Both the position numbers and the translations under genes were made by a program. Below, one piece after another: positions 45,631 through 55,985 of a DNA stretch of 64,000 nt (within the stretch, counting starts at the first letter, position 1; the number at the start of each line of letters is the position of its first letter). Source of the stretch: Tetraselmis striata (taxonomy: Eukaryota > Chlorophyta > Chlorodendrophyceae > Chlorodendrales > Chlorodendraceae); contig VCJN01000731.1 of assembly GCA_006384855.1 (NCBI GenBank), positions 62,001 through 126,000 of the forward strand. Direction: 5' to 3'. The notes beneath the pieces are model-generated. The model did no database searches. It was not told where the DNA came from and saw nothing but the letters and a program-made list of their open reading frames with translations.

Positions 45631-46443
45631 CACTGTGAGATTCAGATGTCATACAGGTGACGAAGCACTACTACTAGCGACTATTATTTATCCGTGAAGG
45701 CTGCTGCTGGTGGCGGCACGTCCATCCAGTTACGTGCGAGTACATCCGGCGTTATTGCCGGCGGGCGATAAATCCTTTTTGTCATCATTCTGGTAGTCGT
45801 ACCAGCCCGGTGAAGCGTACATGGCACTGACGTACAAGGTACAAGGTTGTCCGTGTAGTACCAGGGTAGTACCGTGTGAGGATATATCCTATACCCTCAC
45901 TAACCCTAATCATCATAGCACACTAGCATGTGCGCGTAGCGCGCGCCCGTGATGACGGGCTGCGCCCGCGCCCTGTCGGCCACCCCGCGTCGCCTGATAT
46001 ATCAGGCACGGCGCGTGTCGGCCTGTAACAGATCATACTAGACCACCACCATCGCGGAATAGCCACCACCAGCGCACATTCCCTCACATACCGGGTAGTA
46101 CGCGATATATTTATTACGCCGGTACCGGGTATCTAGTACCCGGTTCCCGGTACCCGGGCACGATGACGAGAGGTCCTGTGGATAACTACGACTATTAGTA
46201 CATGGGAGCGCAAATCTCAGCCGTACTATTCGGGACACTGGGGAATTTTGTGTACATTATAGCTAGTACTGCTGAACGGGCCTGCCAGCCGTCCGATCAA
46301 AGGTCATCGGATGGGCGGTTTGGCTGCCATGTTTTGCCAAAGAGTGCTCACGTTACATAAATATTCGCGAGGGGGAGGGCGGGGGCAGGCAGCGGTTTGC
46401 CGAAGAATGATTGAATTACAATATTCGCGACAGCTGCCATCGG
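45631..46443 (-). mobile_element. Truncated CACTA end (third copy)
   Basis: Starts CACTGTGAGATTCAGATGTC, the terminal repeat with a 2-bp deletion. It then follows the right end of the element as seen in the second copy (46444-46768 joined to 51191-51460). It stops at cagctgccatcgg, where the next full CACTA terminus begins. A ~213-bp unrelated GC-rich insert lies within it (about 45875-46088). It is the remnant of an element in the same orientation as copy 2. Confidence 0.85.
45875..46088. other. ~213-bp insert within the truncated CACTA end
   Basis: Absent from the two other copies at the same place. Starts tgtgaggatatatcctatac and ends cattccctcacata, so the ends carry a short gtgagg/cctcac inverted motif. 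Inside are palindromes such as gcctgatatatcaggc and tgcgcgtagcgcgcgc. It could be a small non-autonomous element; I cannot name it. Confidence 0.4.
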
Positions 46444-46754
46444 CACTGTGAGATTCAGATGTGACATACAGGTGACGAAGCACTACTCCTAGCGACTATT
46501 ATTTATCCGTGAAGGCTGCTGCTGGTGGCGGCACGTCCATCCAGTTACGTGCGAGTACATCCGGCGTTATTGCCGGCGGGCGATAAATCCTTTTTGTCAT
46601 CATTCTGGTAGTCGTACCAGCCCGGTGAAGCGTACATGGCACTGACGTACAAGGTACAAGGTTGTCCGTGTAGTACCGGGTAGTACGCGATATATTTATT
46701 ACGCCGGTACCGGGGATGTAGTACCCGGTACCCGGTACCCGGGCACGAACCCTA

Positions 46755-46768
46755 GTCGTCCTGTGGAT
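46755..46768. repeat. LINE target-site duplication, 3' side
   Basis: GTCGTCCTGTGGAT, identical to 51191-51204. The uninterrupted sequence exists in CACTA copy 1 (complement near 18430-18450) as tcctgtggat-type sequence. Confidence 0.9.
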
Positions 46769-49700
46769 CATTACATGAGCTAGCAGCAGAAGGCGATATC
46801 GGAAATCACCAAAATAAAAGGCAATCAGAAAGGTCCTCTACATCGACTGCGGGGTGGAAGCAGGAACATGAGAAGACGCAGAGTGGGCACGAGCACACGC
46901 ATCAGACTTGGCCATCTGCACACCGGCAGAGAGAATGCCGCCCAGGGTACCATGCACGCAAGCCGAGACCCGCTGCAACAGCCCCCGCCGTGTGCGCGAC
47001 ATGTGACGGCGGAACTCAGCAGGTTGGCCGGCGACAAAGTTTCGAAGTGCCTGAACGGATTGACCACGAAGAAAGCAAGAGGTCGGGGCGGAAGGACCGC
47101 CCGGGAAGTTGCGCACAGCCAACAGCACCGCGAAGATGTAGACCACAGTCAAAGCGGACTTCCCGAGTCGGCCGCGGTCCTCAACCACAAAAGGGTAGTA
47201 CCGGTGAACACCCTGCACTGGGGCGGAAGACGCCCGGTCCGCTGCCAACTTAGCATGCTCCGCCTCGGTCGCCGCGATTCCCGGGATGCACCAGCGGGGG
47301 TCGTTGCTCCAAGTGGGGGTCGTGGAGGACACGCACGCGAAGTCGATCATGTAATCGCACGCTGCCCCTCCCCACCCCGCCAGCGTCAGGTCCGACGGCC
47401 GCGAGCGGTCCGCTGGGCGCAGCCCACTCGTCTCAAGGGTCAAGTCGCCGGCTCCCGAGCGGTCCCGGTCAAGCACCGCCCCCGCATCAATTGCCACAGA
47501 TGCCCACAGATTCTTCAAAGCGGTATGCATGCGGTGCTTGTAGTTCGCTACGGGGCATATGGGTAGATGATCCACGATGAAATCCGTAGCGCTCCGGTTC
47601 GAGCCATCCGTAGAGCGAAGCCATAAGGGATCAATACCACACGTTGGGCCAGGGCAAGTGACAAGCGCGGAACCTCCGCGCGGGCAAAGGCCCAGTACCC
47701 GCGCAGCGGCGGCCGCATAAGCAGCATGGGGAATCTTGCGGGCGGACTCGTGATCCGACTGGAAAAGCGATAGGGAGCCCGGCCCGCACGCGCTGTACAG
47801 GCGCAGGGTATCAAGTCGCGAGGCCGCTGCACCAGTACGTTGGAAGCTGAGATCGAGGGCCACGAAGTCACGCAAGCGAATCGCACGGCTGAGGTGGCGT
47901 TGGACAACCATGGTCGTGGGTTGATCATCGGAGGTCGCACCCGAACCCGTACCCGAGGGCGGAGCAGTAGAACCTGGCAGCGATTCTGGGAGGGAAACAG
48001 TGGCTGCTGACGGAGGGTGTGCCACTAATTCGCCCGGCGACGGTATCTTCAGAGCTACAAAAGCGCATGTAGTAACGGTATTGGCAGTACTCGTACCACC
48101 GATAGGAAGCAATTGCTGGGCAGCAGAGGCGGCCTCACCAGTACCAACTCCAAGAGGAGTGGCCGTAAAAGGAGATGTGGTGACGCGCAATCCTCCGCTA
48201 GTGCTCGTACCCGTACGGGTCGTAGTACCAGCTGCTGGATCCGATGCAGCGGTGGTCGTAGCATTACTGACCGTAAGTAACTCGAAGATCTCGTGGGCGT
48301 GCCCATACGCCGCGCGTGCGCGCCGCACATCTTCTTGCGGTAACGTGGTTAGGGCCCGTACAGTCTCGTACACGCGGCGCGTCTCACGCGCCCATGGCAA
48401 AGCACTCGTAGCCACGGACGACACCTCGGCGCGGACCGCCTCGTATAAGGGGCCAAGGGCGGGCCCGTACTCCCGTACTAGCTTTGGCAGGACAACCGAT
48501 TGCGCGGAATAAAACGCCGCAGGGGCCTCGGACTGCAGCAATGCCAGATTCAGACCGCCAAAATCCGCGGGCATACTCATCTGAACGATTGCAGCCTCCA
48601 TGCGCGGTGTAGACTGGTCGCAAGCGTCCAGGCCAAGCAGCGAAAACGCAGCCACGGCCTCCAAGAAAGGGTCCAGCTCCGACGGCGGCATCATGCGGCT
48701 GAGGAAGCCAGTCTGCCGCACCGCGCATACGACCAGCAACCGCATGGCCCCATGGTGGCAGCCGTATCCCGACGTGCCAAAGGAGGCGATGCGCTCCAAC
48801 AGTGTGGCGTGGGCCTCCCGGCGCCGCCCCAACGCGCCGGTCATCCACTCGGGGTAATGGCTAATAGGAGCACCCAGGTACACGGCGCCATCCTGGACAG
48901 GATCATCGGCCGGGGTCCGAAATCCTCCCGGGGCCAACTTCTCCCGTACTGTCCGCAACTCGGACTCGCTGTCGCCGGGGTGACGAACGTACCGCGTCTT
49001 ACTGTCCTGTACCATCAGTCCGACTTTGGAAAGCTCCGTGCAGTACTCGTCGAAAACGCGCGGAACGTGGGCCGCGGCAGTGGCCGCGCCGCAATCATCC
49101 GCAAAACTCTGGCAAAAAGTATCAGCGGCGGTACGAGCCACAACCGCTTGCACCGGGCCCGCGATAGCGAGGCAGAAGTATAGCGGGGCCAGGACATCAC
49201 CCTGGCGTACACCCGTACGAGACTGTAGGGTGGCGCGCAAAGTACCGGGATCATCCGTCGCGTAGTAGTACAGGTCGCTAGGGCGATCGTACAACATCTG
49301 GAAAAAAGGGATCAGGCCATGTAGCCGCGGGTGCTGAAGCAAGCCGTAAAGTATCGCACCCCGGGATACCTCATTGAAGGCATTCCGAATATCCAGGAGT
49401 AGTAGTCCTTTCCCACCAGTACCACGCCCGCCGAAAAGTTGCAGCGCCACCCGCATGCTCATATACGCCGTCTCACAGCCAGCTCCCGACTGAAAGCTGC
49501 GTTGCACCGGGCCCATGACCTCCCGCGCATCCGCACCCACTTGCCCCAGAGCGTGGGCGGAGGCCAGGCGCACCAGCACGGAGCCGACGCCGAGCGGGCG
49601 TACTCGCAGCGGCTCGCCGCGCTTTTCCCGCTCCTCGCGCGCGGCGGGGTCGTCCTTGTGGAGCGCAAAGACGGAGCCACTCGCCAAGAAAGCCGCAGTG

Positions 49701-51190
49701 CGCGAGTGGCACCGCCCCGCCAGGCAGCGGTTCACCCACAGGCGCCATGAAGGTACGTCTAGGTCCCTGATGTGCTCCCAACGCCACCAGTCCACATGCC
49801 CTGCGGAAAGGCGGGGTGCACGACGCAGAACCCGCCGCTGGTCCCCCCCCCACCGCATAACCTCATCCGCATTGTCGCCCCACGACGGCGGCGCCCGTTG
49901 CAGGTCCGGCGGTTCTTCGGGGGGAGAGTACTCCGGGCTGGTGGCAGCAGGAGGCGGATGGAGGGCATCGAGGGCAGGGAGCGCCGCAGCGGCGTCAGAC
50001 ACCATGCCGAGGTCAGCAGTGTCCAGCGCCTGGCGAGCGCGGCGCAGCTCCTGCACAGCGGTGAGTTTCGCCGCCCGGCGGTGAGCATCCACCACCGCCG
50101 GCGGCACTACCCCATCAGCCGCAGCATCGGCGCCCCCTTCCGCAGCCTCAGCAGCAGCCGCCCGCGCCCTCGCAGATCGCCGGCGCTTCCGTCGGCGGGC
50201 ACTCCGAGATGTGGTCGGCGGCAGCTCACCCGCCTCCATCTGGTAATTATGTAACTCGCTGCCATCCCGCGATTCGCGCCACAGTTGCTGCATCCCGCAC
50301 ACCGAGAAGCCGGCGCGCACAGCATCCCCTGCCTCCCACAGCCGCACTCGCCGCTCCGCCAATTTCCGCACAACTGCGGGGCTGCTGGATGGGTAGGGTC
50401 GCAGTAGTAGCCCCGCAAATACGCAGACAGCGCCTTCGGCCCCGTACGACCGGTCGTCGGTAGGAGGGAAGCGGTCAGCATAGGCCAGCGTACGGTCTAG
50501 CAGGGGGAAGAGGACAGGCCGAGCTGCGGGACAGACGCCGACAGCCGTGCCCCGCAGCGGCGTACGGGGCATCTTGCGGTAGACATCGCTGGTAGCGCAC
50601 CACCGAGCGGTGGCCGCGAGAGCGGCATCATGAGCGGCTGAGGCAGGAGCCGGCGCGTGCTGGCGCTGCAGCGCCCGCACGCCAGCCGCCGACGCCGGGA
50701 GAGCCACACCGGGGGGCGGAGCCGTGGGAGGAGGGGGGCTGCAGAACTGGCAGGTGGCGGCACGGGCCGCCGCTTGCGCGCCATGGAACACGTGGTGGCC
50801 CGAGCGCGGGCAGCCGTCTCGTGGGACGCACCGCAGATACACAGAAGGGTCGAAAGTCGTAGCGTAGGCGAGGTGCATGGCAGCTACCTCCGGGTCGTCG
50901 GACTCCATCCCGTGGTTCACGTGCGTGCACAAGGGGGCTGGCCGCCGGTAGGTGCGTCCGCAGCCGCCATCGCAACACCGGAATTGCCAGTCAACGCCCC
51001 CGCCGGGCGTCGACGATTGCACCCGCGCCATCGCGCCCACCACCACCGCCGCCCCCGCCGGGACCGCGACCCCCACGGGAGACCCCCTAGCAGAGGGGCA
51101 TGGAGGGGCCAGAGGACGCCCCACGGTGCTGAACCCCCACCGGCCACGCCACAGCCAGAGGCTGGGGGTCGGGGGAGGAGTATTAAAATG
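46769..51190 (-). mobile_element. Full-length non-LTR retrotransposon with restriction-like endonuclease
   Basis: A compact 4,422-bp element with a ~66-bp 5' leader, one 1428-aa ORF and a ~69-bp 3' UTR ending gccttctgctgctagctcat + gtaatg, without a poly(A) tail. It is flanked by a perfect 14-bp duplication (GTCGTCCTGTGGAT) of the CACTA sequence it entered. 3'-terminal fragments of the same family occur at 6451-6747, 30149-30190 and 45494-45544, and a 5' fragment at 45589-45630. Architecture places it with R2/NeSL/Utopia/Dualen-like lineages. Confidence 0.92.
46838..51124 (-). CDS. Retrotransposon polyprotein: zinc finger, reverse transcriptase, CCHC, restriction-like endonuclease
   Basis: 1428 aa, uninterrupted. 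Near residues 50-71 lies a C2H2-like finger (CCDGGCGRTYRRPAPLCTHV-NH), used by R2/NeSL-type proteins for target DNA binding. The RT core includes HVDWWRWEHIRDL, GAGCETAYMSMRV, LLLLDIRNAFNEVSRGAILY, TGVRQGDVLAPLYFCLAIAG and the active site CQSFADDCGAA (FADD). The thumb region follows. Towards the C-terminus, CPGPTCG...VDHLPICPVANYKHR is a CCHC motif. Then RPSDLTLAGWGGAACDYMID and YYPFVVEDRGRLGKSA match the R-P-D...D and F-P-vvE-G-lG blocks of the PD-(D/E)xK endonuclease that nicks the target. No APE-type endonuclease is seen. The frame is intact and flanked by an unmutated duplication, so the copy is recent and may be active. Confidence 0.9.
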   Translation of the reverse strand: MGRPLAPPCPSARGSPVGVAVPAGAAVVVGAMARVQSSTPGGGVDWQFRCCDGGCGRTYRRPAPLCTHVNHGMESDDPEVAAMHLAYATTFDPSVYLRCVPRDGCPRSGHHVFHGAQAAARAATCQFCSPPPPTAPPPGVALPASAAGVRALQRQHAPAPASAAHDAALAATARWCATSDVYRKMPRTPLRGTAVGVCPAARPVLFPLLDRTLAYADRFPPTDDRSYGAEGAVCVFAGLLLRPYPSSSPAVVRKLAERRVRLWEAGDAVRAGFSVCGMQQLWRESRDGSELHNYQMEAGELPPTTSRSARRRKRRRSARARAAAAEAAEGGADAAADGVVPPAVVDAHRRAAKLTAVQELRRARQALDTADLGMVSDAAAALPALDALHPPPAATSPEYSPPEEPPDLQRAPPSWGDNADEVMRWGGDQRRVLRRAPRLSAGHVDWWRWEHIRDLDVPSWRLWVNRCLAGRCHSRTAAFLASGSVFALHKDDPAAREEREKRGEPLRVRPLGVGSVLVRLASAHALGQVGADAREVMGPVQRSFQSGAGCETAYMSMRVALQLFGGRGTGGKGLLLLDIRNAFNEVSRGAILYGLLQHPRLHGLIPFFQMLYDRPSDLYYYATDDPGTLRATLQSRTGVRQGDVLAPLYFCLAIAGPVQAVVARTAADTFCQSFADDCGAATAAAHVPRVFDEYCTELSKVGLMVQDSKTRYVRHPGDSESELRTVREKLAPGGFRTPADDPVQDGAVYLGAPISHYPEWMTGALGRRREAHATLLERIASFGTSGYGCHHGAMRLLVVCAVRQTGFLSRMMPPSELDPFLEAVAAFSLLGLDACDQSTPRMEAAIVQMSMPADFGGLNLALLQSEAPAAFYSAQSVVLPKLVREYGPALGPLYEAVRAEVSSVATSALPWARETRRVYETVRALTTLPQEDVRRARAAYGHAHEIFELLTVSNATTTAASDPAAGTTTRTGTSTSGGLRVTTSPFTATPLGVGTGEAASAAQQLLPIGGTSTANTVTTCAFVALKIPSPGELVAHPPSAATVSLPESLPGSTAPPSGTGSGATSDDQPTTMVVQRHLSRAIRLRDFVALDLSFQRTGAAASRLDTLRLYSACGPGSLSLFQSDHESARKIPHAAYAAAAARVLGLCPRGGSALVTCPGPTCGIDPLWLRSTDGSNRSATDFIVDHLPICPVANYKHRMHTALKNLWASVAIDAGAVLDRDRSGAGDLTLETSGLRPADRSRPSDLTLAGWGGAACDYMIDFACVSSTTPTWSNDPRWCIPGIAATEAEHAKLAADRASSAPVQGVHRYYPFVVEDRGRLGKSALTVVYIFAVLLAVRNFPGGPSAPTSCFLRGQSVQALRNFVAGQPAEFRRHMSRTRRGLLQRVSACVHGTLGGILSAGVQMAKSDACARAHSASSHVPASTPQSM

Positions 51191-51204
51191 GTCGTCCTGT
51201 GGAT
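51191..51204. repeat. LINE target-site duplication, 5' side
   Basis: GTCGTCCTGTGGAT, identical to 46755-46768, directly adjoining the 5' end of the retrotransposon. Confidence 0.9.
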
Positions 51205-51593
51205 AACTACGACTATTAGTACATGGGAGCGCAAATCGCAGCCGTACGTACTTGGTAACACTGGGGAATTTGTAGTACTAGTACTGCTGATCGGGCCTGC
51301 CAGCCGTCCGATCAAAGGTCATCAGATGGGCGGTTTGGCTGCCATGTTTTGCCAAAGAGTGCTCACGTTACATAAATATTCGCGAGGGGGAGGGCGGGGG
51401 CAGGCAGCGGTTTGCCGAAGAATGATTGAATTACAATATTCGCGACAGCTGCCATCGGGGGATGTGGCCCGGGGGGGGGGGGGGGGGGTGCGGGGGCGGG
51501 GGGACCACGCCCGCCCCGCCCCCCCCCGCCCCCCCTCGCCGCCAGCCGCTCCCGCCTAGGGGGGGGGGGGGGGGGGGGTAAAGGGGGCGGGGG

Positions 51594-51831
51594 CTACTGC
51601 TTGTTCTTGTTCTTGCGTGCCCGGGGGACCCTCCGCTTCGACGATCTCGCTGCCTCCGCCTCCGCCTCCGCCTCCGCCTCCGCCTCCGCCTGCGCCTCCG
51701 ACTCCGCCTCCGACTCCGCGACCGTCAGTTTCTTACCTCGGCGTTTCTTCACTGGCCTCTTCCGCTTCTTGTCATCCGTCAGTAAGTGTCTTCACCACCC
51801 CGGGAGGCTGTGCCGTCGACGACGCCGCCAT
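51594..51831 (-). pseudogene. Lys/Arg/Glu-rich small protein, frameshifted in CACTA copy 2
   Basis: Same gene as 17815-18042 in copy 1. Here cacttactgacgg replaces cactgacgg, a 4-base insertion that puts a TGA a few codons later (MAASSTAQPPGVVKTLTDG then stop). The remainder of the frame is still recognisable. Confidence 0.7.
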
Positions 51832-51903
51832 GAGCTTCCTTACCTTGGCGTCGGGACGCCCCCTGTGCCCAGACACCCACAACAAGCCACAATCGTTTCG
51901 CCT

Positions 51904-52280
51904 TTAAGCGGTTGAGGATGCGGCCTCCTCGGCCACCACGAGTTGCGCCGCTGGCACTGTGGAAGCCTTGGCGTTGAGGTGGGCCTTACGGCGCTCCCGG
52001 ACGAACCTGCGCGCGGCACAAGTTAGCCACGAGTGGGTGCGTGCTAATGCGGAGGATGGAGTGTTTTGTTGCGCCCCCACCTTGTCACGGGTTTCCTCAT
52101 GTCTTTCTCGTCCTCCTCGATGCCGGCGGCGCGGACACGCGAGACAACAAGGCTCGCCGCCCACTTTTGCCCGGGGGGGCGAGGTCGGCCATGGCGCTGT
52201 GAGCGGTGAAGGGGGGGGGGGGGGCGGGGGGGGGGGGGGGGGGGCGGGGGGGGGGGGGGGGGGCGGCCGAGGTGGAGAAA
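51904..52280 (-). CDS. Small basic protein of CACTA copy 2, two exons
   Basis: Counterpart of 17378-17742, with the same in-phase junction (PVTR|FVRERRKAHLNAK) and a stop at 51904. The upstream poly-C region differs in length from copy 1, so any start upstream of it is uncertain. Confidence 0.35.
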
Positions 52281-52639
52281 CTAACACCCAGTCGACGACC
52301 GCCTTCCGCAGCAGTCAACGACACATCGGAGGCGAGGAGCAGCGCGCCACTACTATTTATATGCACGTATTGTCAAGAGCTAGTCGGTGCGGCATTGTGT
52401 CGGTGTAATTTCGCAATGTTTATTGTTGAAGTAGCACGGCGTAATGGATACGGCGAGTGAATCCGGGATAATGTGTGCGACGAATGTGCGCGCGCAGCGT
52501 TGTGCGGCGGTGTGCGGCGGTGTGCGGCGGTGTGCACCGATGTTAATATAGTGTGAATATTATATCGGCCGTAGACGATCAGGTCTGGCAGCACCGCCCG
52601 TGCTTGTAAATAAGCGACAATGGGTCTAGTCTCCCGCTA

Positions 52640-54120
52640 GTCTGTGCACCGCAAGTGCACTCCGCAAGCCTCGCCTCCATCCGCGTCGGAACCGGTAGTA
52701 AGTGTTGTTGTGTGCGCACATCGTGACAACATTACACGGTGGCAATTGCAATTATTAGCGGTGGATAATGTGAAGGCGTTTTCGAAATCGACAGAGAATG
52801 AGGCGGTGCTGGCGGAGTGCATTGGCGGTGCACAGAATAGCGTGTTGCTGGGGTTTTGGCTGCATCGGACGCCGTATTCCCACCCATCCGGCACGGAATG
52901 TCCGGTTTTCACACATTTGTGTGTTAATAAAGCAGTGTGAATATTACGCGTCTTTTACGCCGGGTGGGTGGGCATCCGGCGTCCGATGCACCCCAATTAT
53001 TTGCAGCACGCTACTCTACGCACCCCCAACGCACTCCGCAAGCCTCGCCTCCATCCGCGTCGGAACCGGTAGTAAGTGTTGTTGTGTGCGCACATCGTGA
53101 CAACATTACACGGTGGCAATTGCAATTAGCGGTGGGTAATGTGAAGGCGTTTTCGAAATCGACAGAGAATGAGGCGGTGCTGGCGGAGTGCATTGGCGGT
53201 GCACAGAATAGCGTGTTGCTGGGGTTTTGGCTGCATCGGACGCCGTATTCCCACCCATCCGGCACGGAATGTCCGGTTTTCACACATTTGTGTGTTAATA
53301 AGTGTGAATATTACGCGTCTTTTACGCCGGGTGGGTGGGCATCCGGCGTCCGATGCACCCCAATTATTTGCAGCACGCTACTCTACGCACCCCCAACGCA
53401 CTCCGCAAGCCTCGCCTCCATCCGCGTCGGAACCGGTAGTAAGTGTTGTTGTGTGCGCACATCGTGACAACATTACACGGTGGCAATTGCAATTAGCGGT
53501 GGGTAATGTGAAGGCGTTTTCGAAATCGACAGAGAATGAGGCGGTGCTGGCGGAGTGCATTGGCGGTGCACAGAATAGCGTGTTGCTGGGGTTTTGGCTG
53601 CATCGGACGCCGTATTCCCACCCATCCGGCACGGAATGTCCGGTTTTCACACATTTGTGTGTTAATAAGTGTGAATATTACGCGTCTTTTACGCCGGGTG
53701 GGTGGGCATCCGGCGTCCGATGCACCCCAATTATTTGCAGCACGCTACTCTACGCACCCCCAACGCACTCCGCAAGCCTCGCCTCCATCCGCGTCGGAAC
53801 CGGTAGTAAGTGTTGTTGTGTGCGCACATCGTGACAACATTACACGGTGGCAATTGCAATTAGCGGTGGGTAATGTGAAGGCGTTTTCGAAATCGACAGA
53901 GAATGAGGCGGTGATAGGCGGAGTGCATTGGCGGTGCACAGAATAGCGTGTTGCTGGGGTTTTGGCTGCATCGGACGCCGTATTCCCACCCATCCGGCAC
54001 GGAATGTCCGGTTTTCACACATTTGCGTGTGAATATATATAGTGTGAATATTACGTAGGCGTCTTTTACGCTGGGTGGATGGGCATCCGGCGTCCGATGC
54101 ACCCCGAATCTCACCAACAC
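52640..54120. repeat. ~371-bp tandem repeat inside CACTA copy 2 (4 units)
   Basis: Four units, against three in copy 1, of the satellite that continues outside the element from 59330. Internal units (52940-53670) are almost identical to each other, pointing to recent duplication of a unit. Confidence 0.95.
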
Positions 54121-54347
54121 GCTACTCTACGCACCCCCAACGCATTCCGCCAGCCCCCCCTCTTTCCGCGCAGGTCCTACGTTCCATTGTATGTATATAC
54201 ATACGTACATGTATTGCTCCGAAACCAGCCCAAACTTTATGAGTGCACAAGTGTAAATGGGGGGGGGGGGGGGGGGGGGGATGTGGCGGCGGGGCATCCA
54301 CTCACACATACCCCGGCGATGCATGACAGATATTACATGCCGTGGCG

Positions 54348-54393
54348 GGTCGGCGGGCCGACCCGGCGGGCCGACCCGGCGGGCCGACCCGGC
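54348..54393. repeat. 13-bp microsatellite unique to CACTA copy 2
   Basis: Three to four units of ggcgggccgaccc next to a poly-G run. Copy 1 at the same place has only the homopolymer (about 15681-15693). Confidence 0.85.
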
Positions 54394-54543
54394 GGGGGGG
54401 GGGGGGGGGGGGGCGTCTATTCAACTACACGTGCGACAGTGTCGTTTCGTGGAGCAGTATATGTGCCCGGCCTCATTTATACCGCCCCCTACCTGCGCTG
54501 CATGGTCTACCCCTAAGAATTACTTAGCACAAACCGCCATTAC

Positions 54544-54846
54544 TTAATAGGAACCTAGCACAGCCAGGCTTATATGCCCGCTTTCCCGATCAACTTCTAC
54601 GCACTTTCCGTCCCTCAACCGCCGGACATGGGGGTTAAGCCGCCAGCCTCGGCAGTTGCTTAGCCAGACTTGGCATCCCGTACCGTGTCCATGGCTTCGC
54701 AGCTCTGCCGCTGGCACACGCCGAGTCCGGCGCTTGCTGCCGCGGGGTTGCGCACGCATGCACGCACGGTAATACGCCGCCGACGCCGCCACGCTTACTT
54801 CCACCACCTTCGCCAGCCGCAGCTTCGCACGCCTTTCCGCCGACAT
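54544..54846 (-). CDS. Small basic ORF of CACTA copy 2 (100 aa)
   Basis: Same protein as 15245-15547. The poly-C/G run just upstream differs in length, so longer upstream extensions of the frame are not shared and the inner ATG is the better start. Confidence 0.3.
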   Translation of the reverse strand: MSAERRAKLRLAKVVEVSVAASAAYYRACMRAQPRGSKRRTRRVPAAELRSHGHGTGCQVWLSNCRGWRLNPHVRRLRDGKCVEVDRESGHISLAVLGSY

Positions 54847-55075
54847 ACGAAACGCACGAATCCCCCCCCCGTCCCCGCGTCATGTATATTATATTCGAGG
54901 CGACTATGCGGGGCGCAGCACACGCCGCGGCGTGGGTCGGCGGAGCGACAGGCGGCGGGAGCCCTAATGGCCGGGCAGTATCCACACCCACACAGGCACC
55001 GCCGCTCACCTCCGACGCGGATGAACCGCCTCCCAAAGGAAACATGCCGGTTGGTGGTAAGCCCAGCAGGCGTGC

Positions 55076-55777
55076 GTGGGGTGCCGGCGCCGGTACTGGT
55101 GCGACGGAGCTGTCGCGTCAGGAACCGCACCGCATGTGGAGCAACACATGGCGGTGCCGGCCCCACCTATGTCTAGGGCCACCTCCTCACAACACCCCGC
55201 CACGACGGCGTCGGCCACCGCCGACGGCGCCGTTGCGGGGGGGGACGCCCTGCCAGGCGACGATGATGCGCCTGGTGCGCCGCGTCAGGAGGCGGAGGAG
55301 GCCGTGGTCGAGGCGACTGATCGGGCTGAGGGGGTTGTCGAGGCGAGCGAGGCTGCGCTCGCGCCACCCGCCCCGCAGCCACCTGCGGGACATGCCGACT
55401 TGCTCGTCGCCATGTTGACCGGAGCACTACGAGCAGTGGCGGGAGGCGGCCACATGCACTATCATGTGCGTGTCCTGGCCGGACGCCCGTCATGCGTGGA
55501 CTGCGGCCAACGGACGGACTGGGAGTGTTGCTGCGACGGCACCCCGGCTTTGTGCGGCCCCAAGTACCCATGCATGGCGACCCATCAGCGGGCAGTCCCC
55601 TGCCCGACCACGGCCACGAAGAGGGCGGAGTTCCGCCATGTCAGGGACGCGTTCCACGACGCGACTCGCGCCGCCGTGTGTGAGGCTTCCGAGAAGGCAC
55701 GCGCGGCTGGTGGGGTGCGCAGGGTGAGGCGGCGGACGGCCCAGGAGCTGAAGGAGAGCGAGACATGCCGTCAGTGA
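55076..55777 (+). CDS. Cys-rich protein of CACTA copy 2 (233 aa)
   Basis: Counterpart of 14315-15016 with the full Cys cluster retained (SCVDCGQRTDWECCCDG) and a few substitutions (e.g. ASGTAPH for ASRTAPH, ALRAVAG for ALRVVAG). Preservation of a 233-codon frame in both copies supports it as a real gene of the element. Confidence 0.55.
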   Translation: MGCRRRYWCDGAVASGTAPHVEQHMAVPAPPMSRATSSQHPATTASATADGAVAGGDALPGDDDAPGAPRQEAEEAVVEATDRAEGVVEASEAALAPPAPQPPAGHADLLVAMLTGALRAVAGGGHMHYHVRVLAGRPSCVDCGQRTDWECCCDGTPALCGPKYPCMATHQRAVPCPTTATKRAEFRHVRDAFHDATRAAVCEASEKARAAGGVRRVRRRTAQELKESETCRQ

Positions 55778-55954
55778 GGTCGGGCGCAATGTCATTGGGT
55801 GGGGCACACGGGCGTGTAACACTTGCACTTTGCGCGTACTGCTGGGTTACATCCAGGCTGCGTCACACTATGCAACCGGAAAGGCTGCGTTGCTACTGCA
55901 AACGATGCGACGCCTCACTCTGTAGCAACCGCTGCCGCGCCTATCCCACAGCCG

Positions 55955-55985
<31 letters not shown>

